A stretch of DNA of 64,000 nt from Flavobacterium reichenbachii (GTDB lineage: Bacteria > Bacteroidota > Bacteroidia > Flavobacteriales > Flavobacteriaceae), in assembly GCF_002217435.1 (NCBI RefSeq), contig NZ_MUHF01000014.1, positions 1-64,000 of the forward strand, given 5' to 3'. Every line of letters begins with the position of its first letter. Position 1 is the first letter of the stretch. This document shows positions 1 to 8,474 of the stretch, in pieces. Under the pieces are notes generated by a model. It made no database searches, was not told where the DNA came from, and worked only from the letters and a program-made list of their open reading frames with translations. Position numbers and translations under genes: made by a program.

Positions 1-438
1 AACTTAGCTTCACTGCCAGCTGTTACGGCACAATGTAGCTTAGCGAATATCACAGCACCAGAGGCGACGGATAATTGTTTGGGAACTGTAACGGGAACTA
101 CAACGACAACTTTCCCCATTACAGCATCGACAACAGTGGTTTGGACTTATAGTGACGGTGCAAATACATCCACCCAAAATCAAACCGTAACGATAGCTGA
201 TACTATGGCACCAGTTGCTAACTTGGCTTCACTGCCAGCCGTTACGGCGCAATGCAGCGTAGCGAGTATTACAGCTCCAGCGGCGACGGATAATTGTTTG
301 GGAACTGTAACGGGAACCACAACCACAACTTTCCCTATTACAGCATCGACAACAGTGGTTTGGACTTACAGTGACGGTGTAAATACATCCACCCAAAATC
401 AAACCGTAACAATTGCTGATACTATGGCACCAGTTATC
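1..438 (+). repeat. Two tandem 219-bp coding repeats (HYR-like modules)
   Basis: Copies run 1-219 and 220-438 and keep frame (73 codons). They are almost identical at DNA level (for example AACTTAGCTTCACTGCCAGC at 1 against AACTTGGCTTCACTGCCAGC at 220), with mainly silent differences. The first copy is cut by the window edge, so more copies probably lie upstream. High DNA identity points to recent duplication or gene conversion. Confidence 0.9.
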
Positions 439-1188
439 ACTTGCATTGGAGATCAGACCTTATCTTGTGGAGAAACGACAATTCCTGATTACAGAACCTT
501 AATTTCTGTATTAGACAATTGTGATACATCACCAACATTTAACCAAACTCCAGCGGCCGGAACTGCATTTTCAGCTCAAACAGTTGTAGAAATTACTGCA
601 AAGGATAAGAGTGGTAATAGTTCGAAATGTAATTTTAAAGTATTTGAAAAAATAGTTTTGGCAGATGCCGGAAATGATGTCTATATAAAAGAAGGAGAAA
701 CGGTTCAGCTTGACGCAATAGCAGCTGAAACAGGCAGTTTTAAATGGAATGCAGCTGCCGGACTGAGTAATTTACTTGTAGCAAATCCTGTTGCAAGTCC
801 TTTAGAAACTACCACATTTACAGTAGTTTTTAAAAGTTTAGAGGGGTGTCTGTCTGAAGACAGTATTACTGTATTTGTTGAGCAAGATCTAAAAGACGAT
901 ACAAAATACGGTTTTTCTCCAAATGATGATGGAATAAATGATTTTTGGGAGATTGATACTTTAGAGAAATATCCTGATAACGAAGTTTACATATACAACC
1001 GTTGGGGAGATCTGGTTTTTTATATTAAAAATTATGATAATGCCACAAATGTTTTTAGTGGAATCGCAAACAATAAAAGAAGTCTTGGCGCTGATGTTCT
1101 TCCAGAGGGAACTTATTTTTTTGACATTAAAATAAAAGGCACGCATCATCTTAAAAAAAACAAGGGATTCCTTGTATTAAAACGATAA
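1..1188 (+). CDS. T9SS type B sorting-domain protein with HYR-like repeats (5' partial)
   Basis: The frame is open from base 1, so this is the C-terminal part of a longer cell-surface or secreted protein. It starts with two near-identical 73-residue HYR-like modules, each with the Cys pair of AQCS and TDNC and a run of Thr. A more divergent module follows (TCIGDQTLSCGE). The last 95 or so residues form a type B type IX secretion sorting domain, recognised by FSPNDDGINDFW, YIYNRWGDLVF and the ending GFLVLKR. Such proteins cross the outer membrane through T9SS and are often adhesins. A PorP/SprF gene begins 3 bases after the stop, the usual partner of type B substrates. The in-frame TTG at 79 is not a credible start because the repeat continues upstream of it. 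Ligand and total length are unknown. Confidence 0.9.
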   Translation, partial: NLASLPAVTAQCSLANITAPEATDNCLGTVTGTTTTTFPITASTTVVWTYSDGANTSTQNQTVTIADTMAPVANLASLPAVTAQCSVASITAPAATDNCLGTVTGTTTTTFPITASTTVVWTYSDGVNTSTQNQTVTIADTMAPVITCIGDQTLSCGETTIPDYRTLISVLDNCDTSPTFNQTPAAGTAFSAQTVVEITAKDKSGNSSKCNFKVFEKIVLADAGNDVYIKEGETVQLDAIAAETGSFKWNAAAGLSNLLVANPVASPLETTTFTVVFKSLEGCLSEDSITVFVEQDLKDDTKYGFSPNDDGINDFWEIDTLEKYPDNEVYIYNRWGDLVFYIKNYDNATNVFSGIANNKRSLGADVLPEGTYFFDIKIKGTHHLKKNKGFLVLKR

Positions 1189-1191
1189 ATA

Positions 1192-2106
1192 ATGACTAAT
1201 AAATATTTTACGCCGGCATTTGTAGTTATATTCACCATGCAAATCAGTTTAATTTTTGCACAACAGACCCCAGTATTTGCTAATTATAGTTATAATACCG
1301 TAGTCATTAATCCTGCACATGCGGGTTACTATGAAAATACGGATCTAACTTTCGTTAATTCAGGTTTTTTTAATGCTGTTGAAGGAAGTCCCAAAAGCAT
1401 GGGGTTGACGGTAAATGCACCGCTTCGTTCGAAACATATGGGATTAGCAGGTGGAGTTTCAACAGATGAAATAGGGGTTACAACAGCGGCAAGTTTTTTT
1501 GGAGCCTATTCTTATAAGATTTTTTTTGATTCGGAATACGGGCAGGGAAGATGGTGGGCTTATGATCCAAATATTATATCTTTTGGTATAAGTGCAGGCG
1601 GAACATTGTATAACGAAGATTTATTGAGTTTGGGAATCGAAAATGATCCTGAATTTCAAAGTAATATTAATGCTTTTGTGCCTGCCATAGGTGTTGGTAT
1701 TTTGTATAATAGAGATCGGCTTTACTGGGGGATTTCTGCTCCCAATTTTTTAGGAAATTCATTGTCATCAGAAAGAAATATAAATTTCAAAAATCCATTT
1801 TACAGTTATTTTGGCTATCGTTTTTTTACCAATCAATTCGAGGAAGTATTGATTAATCCCAGCATGCTGATCAAATACGTTTCCGGAGCCCCACTTCAGG
1901 CTGATTTTAATTTAATGATAAATTACCTAAATAAGGTAGAATTTGGAGCAGGATATCGTACTAGCGAAACAATTAATTTAGTGGCGGGACTTCATCTAGG
2001 GGCTAATTTTAAAATATTATATAATTATAGTTATGCGTTAAAAGAATATAATAATATCAATACTCATGGTATTATACTTAATTATCGTTTCGGTAAGGGG
2101 TTTTAA
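1192..2106 (+). CDS. PorP/SprF family type IX secretion membrane protein
   Basis: A protein of 304 residues with an N-terminal signal peptide ending near IFAQQ. The family start pattern follows (FANYSYNTVVINPAHAGYY), then an outer-membrane beta-barrel-like sequence rich in Gly and aromatics, ending in an aromatic strand (HGIILNYRFGKGF). PorP/SprF proteins work with the T9SS to export or anchor substrates carrying type B C-terminal domains. The gene begins 3 bases after such a substrate gene, so the two are very probably co-transcribed and functionally paired. Length and start fit the family. Certain at family level; which partner it serves is inferred from position. Confidence 0.92.
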   Translation: MTNKYFTPAFVVIFTMQISLIFAQQTPVFANYSYNTVVINPAHAGYYENTDLTFVNSGFFNAVEGSPKSMGLTVNAPLRSKHMGLAGGVSTDEIGVTTAASFFGAYSYKIFFDSEYGQGRWWAYDPNIISFGISAGGTLYNEDLLSLGIENDPEFQSNINAFVPAIGVGILYNRDRLYWGISAPNFLGNSLSSERNINFKNPFYSYFGYRFFTNQFEEVLINPSMLIKYVSGAPLQADFNLMINYLNKVEFGAGYRTSETINLVAGLHLGANFKILYNYSYALKEYNNINTHGIILNYRFGKGF

Positions 2107-2503
2107 AAAAAAAAGTTGCCTTTTTCGCGTCTTTTAATATTTTTAAGGAACATTATATATGAATCTAGATTCCATGGTCTCTATCGATATTGAATTTCTT
2201 GTTTGAAATTTCAATTCTGTAGAAGTGAAATTAACTTTTGGTTGTATAATTAACATTACTTAAAATGTTATTCAGTTGCAGATTTGAGCCTAAACTTCTT
2301 AGGGCTTGATTTAGCAAAACTTTTAGTTGTTGAAAATACCGAATACCACGATTTGCTACAAAATTTGTTCTATTGAAATATTCGATAAAACCGCCTTAAC
2401 TATTTGTTGTAAAATTGGAGGCAACTCCAGTTTGAGAATTAATAGAATCTAACATTGCAAAAAAGTCGCATATCCAGTTTACAGCCTAAACAAATTAATA
2501 ATG
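2107..2503. other. Intergenic region left of the IS element
   Basis: 397 bases with no convincing gene. On the minus strand a stretch of about 50 codons (roughly 2240-2390) is open but has no start and no recognised family. It may be a decayed coding remnant or chance. No clear terminator was found after the PorP/SprF gene. Confidence 0.4.
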
Positions 2504-3275
2504 GTTCTGTCGCATCTTGGAATAACTTTTATCTTTAGAATTTAAACCGATCAAAAAATGAATACTAAAGGTCATTGTTACCCAAAACAAATAATTCTTC
2601 AGGCAGTATATTTCAAACTAAGATTTACACTTAGTTATCGGGATGTTGAAGAGATCATGAAAATGCGCGGAGTTCATGTTGATCATGCTACTATTCAACG
2701 CTGGGTCTATAAGTTTACACCTTTGCTTGAGACAGAGATGAAGAAGAGAAAAGGCAGAGTGGGGACGAGCTGGAGATTGGATGAGACATATATCAAAGTA
2801 AAAGGAATTTGGTGTTATTTATATCGAGCGGTAGATAAATTAGGCAATACGGTTGATTTTCTTTTGACCAGAAAAAGACAAAGAATGAGCGCTCAGTCTT
2901 TTCTAATTAAAGCAATTGGTAATAATTCCCGTCCAAGAGTAATAAATATTGATAAAAGCGGTTCTAATACTGCCGCTATCAAAGTATATAACAAACGTTC
3001 ATTCTCAAAGATTAAGATCCGACAGTGTAAATATCTCAACAATATTGTAGAACAGGACCATCGTTTTATCAAGTGGCGCATACAAAACGGATTAGGTTTT
3101 AAAAGTTTTGAATCGGCCAGACGAACATTGAGTGGAATTGAAGTTGTGCATATGCTTAGAAAGAATCAGATGATTGGACCAGGGATATCTATGTTTAAAT
3201 CATTCTGTAAATTGGCGGGCTAAATTTTAAATTATTTAAATTCTTATATTTGATTCTGAAAGATGCGACAGAACC
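2504..3275 (+). mobile_element. IS6-family insertion sequence, complete, about 772 bp
   Basis: Perfect 16-bp terminal inverted repeats (GGTTCTGTCGCATCTT at 2504-2519 and its complement at 3260-3275) enclose one intact transposase gene. The ends and size are typical of the IS6/IS26 group. The 8 bases outside each end (TTAATAAT left, TTATTTAC right) do not match, so there is no target duplication. This fits deletion or cointegrate resolution next to the IS rather than simple insertion. Its right end lies directly inside a cupin reading frame. Confidence 0.92.
2558..3223 (+). CDS. IS6-family DDE transposase
   Basis: 221 residues, slightly shorter than the usual 230 or so for the family but uninterrupted. 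The N-terminal helix-turn-helix region contains FTLSYRDVEEIM and DHATIQRWV, typical of IS6 transposases. Catalytic acidic residues are seen in LDETYIKV, in NIDKSG, and in NNIVEQDHRFIKWR about 33 residues later (a DDE triad). The gene fills most of the IS between its inverted repeats. Probably active, judged only from an intact frame and complete ends. Confidence 0.93.
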   Translation: MNTKGHCYPKQIILQAVYFKLRFTLSYRDVEEIMKMRGVHVDHATIQRWVYKFTPLLETEMKKRKGRVGTSWRLDETYIKVKGIWCYLYRAVDKLGNTVDFLLTRKRQRMSAQSFLIKAIGNNSRPRVINIDKSGSNTAAIKVYNKRSFSKIKIRQCKYLNNIVEQDHRFIKWRIQNGLGFKSFESARRTLSGIEVVHMLRKNQMIGPGISMFKSFCKLAG

Positions 3276-3626
3276 TTATTTACAGGTAATGCATACAATA
3301 CCGGTTTGGTTGATGCCGATAGTGTTTTTACAACAGCGGTTGGCAATGTCTATTTCGAGCCTGGTGCAAGAAGCAACTGGCACAGTCATCCCGCGGGTCA
3401 AATCCTGATTATTACCGATGGTGTTGGTTATCATCAGATTGAGGGCAGGCCTGTTGAAATTATCAAAAAAGGTGACGTCATAAAATGTCCGCCAAATGTA
3501 AGGCATTGGCACGGTGCTAGCGCTGATGTGGGTTTGCAGCAATTGTACATCGTTCCCAACACCGAAAAAGGAATTGTAAACTGGAACGAAGCGGTAACCG
3601 ATAAGTTGTATAAAAGTGTTCAATAG
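3276..3626 (+). pseudogene. Cupin-domain protein, 5' end removed by IS element
   Basis: From the first base after the IS the frame reads LFTGNAYNTGLVDADSVF and then a cupin barrel: GARSNWHSHPAGQ with metal-binding His residues, KGDVIKCPPNVRHWHGA, and the ending NWNEAVTDKLY. This matches small single-domain cupins related to (R)-mandelonitrile-lyase-like proteins, which normally have about 40 more residues before the FTG motif. No ATG, GTG or TTG is available before the TTG at 3306, which lies inside the conserved domain. I therefore call it a truncated gene. It is followed after 36 bases by an SDR gene, a common neighbour. A fragment could still be translated from 3306, but loss of function is more likely. 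Confidence 0.75.
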
Positions 3627-3662
3627 TTTTTCAAAAAGAATTGAAATTAAATATAATTAATT

Positions 3663-4409
3663 ATGGAAAATAATATCAAAGATAAAGTAGTAATCATTAC
3701 AGGAGCGAGCAGCGGGATGGGAGAGGCTGCTGCCAGGCATCTGGCAGAACTTGGCGCTGTAGTGGTACTTGGTGCAAGAAGAGCTGACAGAATTGAAAAG
3801 CTGGCAAAAGATATTCAGCAAACGGGCGCGCATGCCCTTGCTGTAGAAGTGGACGTGACAGATATGGAGCAGGTAAAAAACCTGGTTGATTCAGCAGTCC
3901 GGCAATTTGGACGTGTAGATGTTATACTCAATAATGCAGGGGTCATGCCTTTGTCCCCAATGGACCGAGTGAATGTAGAGGAGTGGAACACCATGATAGA
4001 CGTGAATATCAAAGGCGTTCTTAATGGCATTGCCGCTGTTCTGCCTTATATGAAAGAGCAAAAGTCTGGCCAGATTATCAACACTTCTTCTGTGGCAGGC
4101 CATAAGGTATTTTACGGCTCTGCAGTTTATTCGGCTACCAAATATGCGGTTCGCGCCTTAACGGAAGGCTTGCGTATGGAACTGAAACCCTATAATATCC
4201 GTACCACCATTGTATGTCCGGGTGCTGTTAAAACAGAGCTGCTGGAACATATTTCAGAGGCAGATATCCAGCAGGCCAACAAGGATTATGTAGGCGAAGT
4301 AGGAATTAGCGCGGACAGTTTTGCCCGTGTAGTGGCTTTTGCAATTAGCCAGCCTTCGGATGTAGACATTAACGAAATTATCTTTCGCCCAACAGCGCAG
4401 GAGCTTTAA
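3663..4409 (+). CDS. Short-chain dehydrogenase/reductase (SDR)
   Basis: 248 residues, a classical SDR. The cofactor-binding TGASSGMG motif is at about residue 14, the NNAG motif near residue 90, and the catalytic Tyr156/Lys160 lie in YSATK, followed by the PG motif ([11 protein letters not shown]). It should catalyse NAD(P)-dependent oxidation or reduction of an alcohol or carbonyl; the substrate cannot be told from sequence. An Arg pair after the second strand (GARRADR) suggests NADP preference. It follows the truncated cupin by 36 bases and may once have shared its transcript. If so, its promoter may have been lost or replaced by the IS. Confidence 0.9.
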   Translation: MENNIKDKVVIITGASSGMGEAAARHLAELGAVVVLGARRADRIEKLAKDIQQTGAHALAVEVDVTDMEQVKNLVDSAVRQFGRVDVILNNAGVMPLSPMDRVNVEEWNTMIDVNIKGVLNGIAAVLPYMKEQKSGQIINTSSVAGHKVFYGSAVYSATKYAVRALTEGLRMELKPYNIRTTIVCPGAVKTELLEHISEADIQQANKDYVGEVGISADSFARVVAFAISQPSDVDINEIIFRPTAQEL

Positions 4410-4505
4410 TAGACTTCTGATCCAAATATAGAAAATATAGTAAATTAAAAAAAATCCATAACTCAGGAGTGGTATTTAAGCATTAAAAATTAATTCAAAC
4501 ATAAA

Positions 4506-5552
4506 ATGAAAAAAGCATTGGCAATCACAATATTGTTTCTGATCACAGGGCAATTATTTGCACAAAAAATAAAATTAAATTCAGAAAAAATGAACACATC
4601 AAAAGAAAATTATACATTCCAATTAAGCGATAAGGTAACCCGTCAAAAAGTGAGCTTCAAAAACCGTTATGGTATTACTTTAAGCGGAGATTTATACTTT
4701 CCTAAAAATGCTGGAACTGAAAAATTGTCTGCATTAGCCATCAGCGGGCCTTTTGGAGCGGTGAAACAGCAATCGTCTGGATTATATGCCAATCAAATGG
4801 CTGAACGCGGGTTTATTGCTTTGGCTTTCGACCCGGCTTATACAGGGGAGAGTAGTGGCGAGCCAAGAAATCTGGCCTCTCCGGAAATCAATACCGAAGA
4901 TTTTAGCGCTGCGGTTGATTTTTTGGGATTGCAGAAAAATGTTGACAGAAATAAAATTGGGATCATCGGGATTTGTGGTTTTGGCGGCTTTGCTTTAAAT
5001 GCAACTGCTGTTGATAAAAGGGTTAAAGCCGTTGCTGTGACTAGTTTATATGATATGACCAGAGTAATGTCGAAAGGCTACAATGATTCAGTTACTCTCG
5101 AACAAAGAACAAAAACATTGGAGAATTTAGGTGAGCAGCGTTGGAAAGATGCTGAAAAAGGAAAACCGGCAGATGGTCCAAGAAATTTACCGGAAGCATT
5201 GAAAGGTGATGAACCGCAATTTATAAAAGAATATTTTGATTATTACAGAACCCCGCGTGGTTTTCAAGTTAATTCTGTGAACTCAAACGGGGCATGGCTT
5301 GCAACCAATCCAATATCTTTTATGAATATGCCGATACTCTCTTATGTAAGGGAAATTGCGCCACGACCAATGTTATTGATCGCAGGGGAAAAGGCGCATT
5401 CAAGATATTTTAGTGAAGATGTTTTTAAACAGGCCAATGAGCCAAAAGAATTAATCATTATACCAAATGCAGTTCACGTTGATCTGTATGACAAAGTGGA
5501 TGTGATTCCTTTTGATACATTAGGGCATTTCTTTAATGATAATCTGAAATAA
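4506..5552 (+). CDS. Secreted alpha/beta hydrolase (dienelactone-hydrolase/YcjY-like)
   Basis: 348 residues with a signal peptide ending near LFAQK, so probably periplasmic. An alpha/beta-hydrolase fold is indicated by SALAISGPFGAVKQ, the nucleophile elbow GIIGICGFGG at about residue 155, an acid-turn region (PRPMLLIAGEK) and a C-terminal His in NAVHVDLYD. The elbow carries Cys where lipases have Ser, as in dienelactone hydrolases, which suggests a thiol nucleophile. Substrate unknown. It sits between two SDR genes in a group with a cupin, an arrangement typical of small-molecule detoxification loci, but no pathway can be named. Confidence 0.8.
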   Translation: MKKALAITILFLITGQLFAQKIKLNSEKMNTSKENYTFQLSDKVTRQKVSFKNRYGITLSGDLYFPKNAGTEKLSALAISGPFGAVKQQSSGLYANQMAERGFIALAFDPAYTGESSGEPRNLASPEINTEDFSAAVDFLGLQKNVDRNKIGIIGICGFGGFALNATAVDKRVKAVAVTSLYDMTRVMSKGYNDSVTLEQRTKTLENLGEQRWKDAEKGKPADGPRNLPEALKGDEPQFIKEYFDYYRTPRGFQVNSVNSNGAWLATNPISFMNMPILSYVREIAPRPMLLIAGEKAHSRYFSEDVFKQANEPKELIIIPNAVHVDLYDKVDVIPFDTLGHFFNDNLK

Positions 5553-5741
5553 GATATCGCGCGGTTTTTATCAAATATCAATTAGCCCCATCTCCTAACG
5601 CTCACGCTAATTAAACCTGCAAAGTCATTTGATTTTGGAGGTTTTTTTTGTAAGTTTATAATATGCAGAAGCCATAATGACGATACATGGAAGACTGCCA
5701 CAATATAATCAGTAAATAATTTTTGAGAAACTAAATTTTAA

Positions 5742-6473
5742 ATGGCGAGAATATTTATCACCGGCTCGGCAGATGGTCTTGGGCTGTTGGCAGCTGGCGC
5801 ATTAATCGCCCAAGGTCATCAGGTAGTCCTTCATGCGAGAAATAAAGAACGAGGCAGAGAGGCACTGGCTAAAGCGCCTGATGCACAAACAGTTCTTATA
5901 GGAGACCTGGCTAATATAGAGGATACAATACAGCTGGCAGAAAAAGTGAATGCTTTAGGAAGCTTTGATGCTGTTATTCACAATGCGGGTGTTTATTATT
6001 ACCCGGCGCCTGAGCTTCTTGCAGTAAATACCCTTGCCCCATATATTTTAACCTGCCTGATCAAAAAGCCTAAAAAGCTAATTTATATAAGCTCTGACAT
6101 GCATGAAAGCGGGCATGCAAAACTTGAATATTTTGACAAAGTAATAGGCAAAATAACTTATTCCGATACAAAATTACATGTTCTGCTACTTTGCAAGGCA
6201 GTTGCCAGAAAATGGCCGGATGTTTATGTCAATGCTTTGAATCCGGGTTGGGTTCCGACCAAAATGGGTGGCAGAGGTGCGCCTGAGGATTTAAATAAGG
6301 GATATGAAACTCAGGTATGGCTTGCAGGAAGCAGTGATGAAAAAGTGAAGGTAAGCGGAAATTATTTTTATCATAAAAAGCCGGTAAGTTACAATCCGCA
6401 GGCTGATGATGTTTTATTGCAAGAGCGCTTTTTGTCCACTTGCGACAAGATTACTGGCATCTCGTTTTCATAA
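5742..6473 (+). CDS. SDR-family NAD(P)-dependent oxidoreductase
   Basis: 243 residues. The Rossmann motif TGSADGLG lies at the N-terminus, HNAG takes the place of NNAG, Tyr140/Lys144 are in YSDTK, and NPGWVPTKMGG follows the active site. It is shorter than most SDRs in the substrate-binding part. Probably a reductase for small carbonyl compounds; substrate unknown. It stands alone, 190 bases after the hydrolase gene, and is followed by a dispersed repeat. Confidence 0.87.
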   Translation: MARIFITGSADGLGLLAAGALIAQGHQVVLHARNKERGREALAKAPDAQTVLIGDLANIEDTIQLAEKVNALGSFDAVIHNAGVYYYPAPELLAVNTLAPYILTCLIKKPKKLIYISSDMHESGHAKLEYFDKVIGKITYSDTKLHVLLLCKAVARKWPDVYVNALNPGWVPTKMGGRGAPEDLNKGYETQVWLAGSSDEKVKVSGNYFYHKKPVSYNPQADDVLLQERFLSTCDKITGISFS

Positions 6474-6570
6474 AAGATACTTTTTTTTAGAATCCTAGCA
6501 TTCATTTAGAATTAGCAGAGCAGGAAAATGCCAGCAAATCTGTCGGTACCTTTTTTATTTTTTTTCAGGA

Positions 6571-7096
6571 TCAATACATTAAAATTTTCGCTGGGAAGGT
6601 TTAATAATGCCAGGTGATTTCATCTTCTTTAAGCTCCTGGTTGCCAACGTTCCCAATTTCGAATTCCTTCTTTACGGGATTATCCTTTTCGGGTGCTATG
6701 GTTTCAAAGGAATCATTTTCAGCCTCGCTCTTGTGGGCATTCCTATCCGTTTGAGACCCCTTTGAAGGGCCATTCTCTATAAGGTCCTTTTTTATGTCCT
6801 TCCCCGTTATGTCTTTGGGGCCGCTTTGGGGTTCCTTATAAGGGTGCTGCGGGTCATAGGGGCTGGGTATTTTTGGCTGCGTGTTTTGGGTCCTTGATCG
6901 GGTTTTGGGAATTACGGTGGTGCTTGTGGTAATTTTTGGTTGTATGGGAGTTTGTTGTTTTATTTTTTGGATTAGATTATTGGTGTTGTTTTTTTAGGTT
7001 TAATCTTATTTTTTTGGAGCTTTTTCCCGCTATCCGTTGCAATCTTTTGTGCCGAACACCGGCACAAAAGGATTTGCACTGCTATCGGGGCTAGGG
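6571..7096 (-). repeat. Long dispersed repeat, copy 1 (reading frame plus REP-like palindrome)
   Basis: The unit runs from a conserved CATTAAAATTTTCGCTGGG stretch near 6574, through the start-less frame, to the palindromic element at 7016-7096. The left stretch also occurs in copy 3 (24215). The palindrome has the stem TTTTGTGCCG / CGGCACAAAA and conserved flanks GGAGCTTTTTCCCGCTATCC and CTATCGGGGCTAGGG. Total about 525 bp. No terminal inverted repeats or target duplications were seen. Confidence 0.7.
6601..6993 (-). pseudogene. Start-less charged reading frame, copy 1 of a repeat family
   Basis: Read on the minus strand the frame is open for 130 codons to a TAA at 6601-6603, yet contains no ATG, GTG or TTG. 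The product would be hydrophilic and disordered: ITTSTTVIPKTR, then a block reading PYDPQHPYKEPQSGPKDITG, then ENGPSKGSQTD, FETIAPEKDN and KKEFEIGN. The same protein is encoded by copies at 14114-14659 and 24211-24720. Between copies the differences are mostly conservative (E/D, K/R, N/D), which suggests past selection at protein level. Family not recognised. It may be a 3' remnant or use a non-standard start. Confidence 0.5.
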
Positions 7097-7111
7097 AAGT
7101 ACCCCCGTTTT

Positions 7112-7402
7112 TTACTGGATGCCATTTAAATTAAGGGTGTTTTCTTCTTCGAGTCTTTTGTTTCTCTCTTTCTTTTGGGAAATATAAATTCGGAAACTAA
7201 CGAGAGATACTATTAAAATGAGTATGCCAAAAAATAACGCTCCATTTCCGTTAATGGATCCGGAATTCATGCTGGTTCCTAAACGGGTTTTGTAGGATTG
7301 ACCATTTGATAAAATATTATTGAATTTCATGTAAGTACCAACTGCAAGAAGCAGCAGACCTATAAAGAAACATAAACCGGAAAATATCTTGGTTGAATAC
7401 AT
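7112..7402 (-). CDS. Small membrane protein, unknown function
   Basis: 96 residues, not recognised. Two hydrophobic segments can be seen (about residues 7-26, FSGLCFFIGLLLLAVGTY, and 54-71, ALFFGILILIVSLVSF). A short Ser/Gly/Asn-rich loop lies between them and a charged tail follows (QKKERNKRLEEEN). The topology suggests an inner-membrane protein with both ends in the cytoplasm. The stop codon lies 15 bases from the REP-like palindrome. The next gene upstream on the same strand is the SMI1/KNR4 protein, 114 bases away, so a shared transcript is possible. Confidence 0.6.
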   Translation of the reverse strand: MYSTKIFSGLCFFIGLLLLAVGTYMKFNNILSNGQSYKTRLGTSMNSGSINGNGALFFGILILIVSLVSFRIYISQKKERNKRLEEENTLNLNGIQ

Positions 7403-7516
7403 CGAAATTGTTTTGGAAATACTTTATTGATTTTGATTGCGTACACAGCAAGATGCGCTCTGGCCTGGGAATAACTCAATTGCACAAATATGTTGCAGTG
7501 ATTGTTAGCAGATATA

Positions 7517-8146
7517 TTATTGGTGATTTTGATTATAGTTATCAGCAATATCAGTCCAATCATTTTTCCAGGTTTTGTAAAAATATAAATCAGCCATATG
7601 CCAATCTTCTTGATCCCAATCCTCTCTTTCATCCACTAATTTCAAACTTTCATTTTTAATGGATGCTATTAAAAATAGTAAAAAATCATTAAAACTATCA
7701 GCTATTACAGAAATTGGCTCGGGTTCTCCTTGCGGTAAATATATTATCTGGCCTGTTTTACCACTAAAGTTAGGTATGTAATCTATGCATAAAAAATTCC
7801 CCGAACCATCGTGGGCAAACGGAATTCTTTTATCTGAAAATAACAAAGGGGTTATTTTATGCTTCTGGAAAATTTTCTCAGGTCTGTTATTTTGCTCTTC
7901 ATTATTAAAAGAATCCCAATTAATTTTAACCTGTTCAATATTTGAAAAACCAAATCCCGCCATGCAACAAAGAATATGCTTTTCTCCATTGTAATTTTTT
8001 AATAATTCAATGTACTCTGAAGGCAAGTCCTGTTTTACATATTTTTGAAAGTCATCTATTTCAAAATCTTTTAGGCCTTTATTCATTAAGGTTTCGAAAA
8101 TATCCAGTTTGTTTTTAAATGTTGCAATTACTTTGTTTACAGTCAT
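7517..8146 (-). CDS. SMI1/KNR4 (SUKH) family protein
   Basis: 209 residues. The SUKH-type core is suggested by LPSEYIELLKNYNGEKH near the N-terminus, a central IPFAHDGSGNFLCIDY segment with the conserved GD/GN-type turn, and SFNDFLLFLI near the C-terminus. A Trp/Asp-rich tail follows (REDWDQEDWHMADLY). In bacteria these proteins are commonly immunity partners of polymorphic nuclease toxins. No toxin gene is next to it here, so it could be an orphan immunity gene kept as protection against neighbours. Family call good, role inferred. Confidence 0.8.
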   Translation of the reverse strand: MTVNKVIATFKNKLDIFETLMNKGLKDFEIDDFQKYVKQDLPSEYIELLKNYNGEKHILCCMAGFGFSNIEQVKINWDSFNNEEQNNRPEKIFQKHKITPLLFSDKRIPFAHDGSGNFLCIDYIPNFSGKTGQIIYLPQGEPEPISVIADSFNDFLLFLIASIKNESLKLVDEREDWDQEDWHMADLYFYKTWKNDWTDIADNYNQNHQ

Positions 8147-8176
8147 GTTCCTTTTTTTGTTTTGTTTTAAATATAT

Positions 8177-8316
8177 CCGCTACGTTTGGCCGCTTGGCAA
8201 TATGGTGGAGTAGGTAAGCAGTAAGTTTTGGTTAATGACTAATTTTTCAAGTACAAAATCAGCTTTCCATTAAGACTATTGCCTAAATCCGTTGTATTTG
8301 TTAGCAGTAGCCCTTA
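8177..8316 (+). repeat. Cassette-boundary-type repeat, site 1 (in a 328-bp gene-free gap)
   Basis: The gap 8147-8474 holds no gene. It contains the core CAGCTTTCCATTAAG (8260-8274), shared with four sites between 34.8 and 38.5 kb, and ends with TGTTAGCAGTAGCCC. The left part starts GCTACGTTTGGCC. The two outer parts pair poorly with each other, so this looks like a hybrid of two different sites or a decayed one. Confidence 0.55.
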
Positions 8317-8474
8317 TTTCATTTGCTTTTTTTCGGAATGTTTGATAGGGTCGATAAATTCTAAATCAAGAAAATTGAGTTGATCGTTGATGTTGGAAAG
8401 TAGGAGGTTTATTTTGGGATTCAATTTTTTATATTTGGTTTATCTATTGAAACAATAAAATTGTATTTTATAGA

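Noticed and set aside
2240..2390. Possible minus-strand transposase remnant left of the IS
   Set aside because: Only about 50 open codons, no start and no motif; could be chance.
3306..3626. Intact small cupin starting at TTG 3306
   Set aside because: The conserved domain extends upstream to the IS edge, so a true start has been lost rather than lying at 3306.
7016..7096. REP-like palindrome as a simple terminator or CRISPR repeat
   Set aside because: Conserved flanks outside the hairpin argue against a simple terminator. The four copies are 7-10 kb apart with no regular spacers, so it is not a CRISPR array.
7360..7632. Minus-strand frame of 90 codons between the small membrane protein and the SMI1/KNR4 gene
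   Set aside because: Overlaps both genes in another frame and shows no family pattern; a shadow frame.
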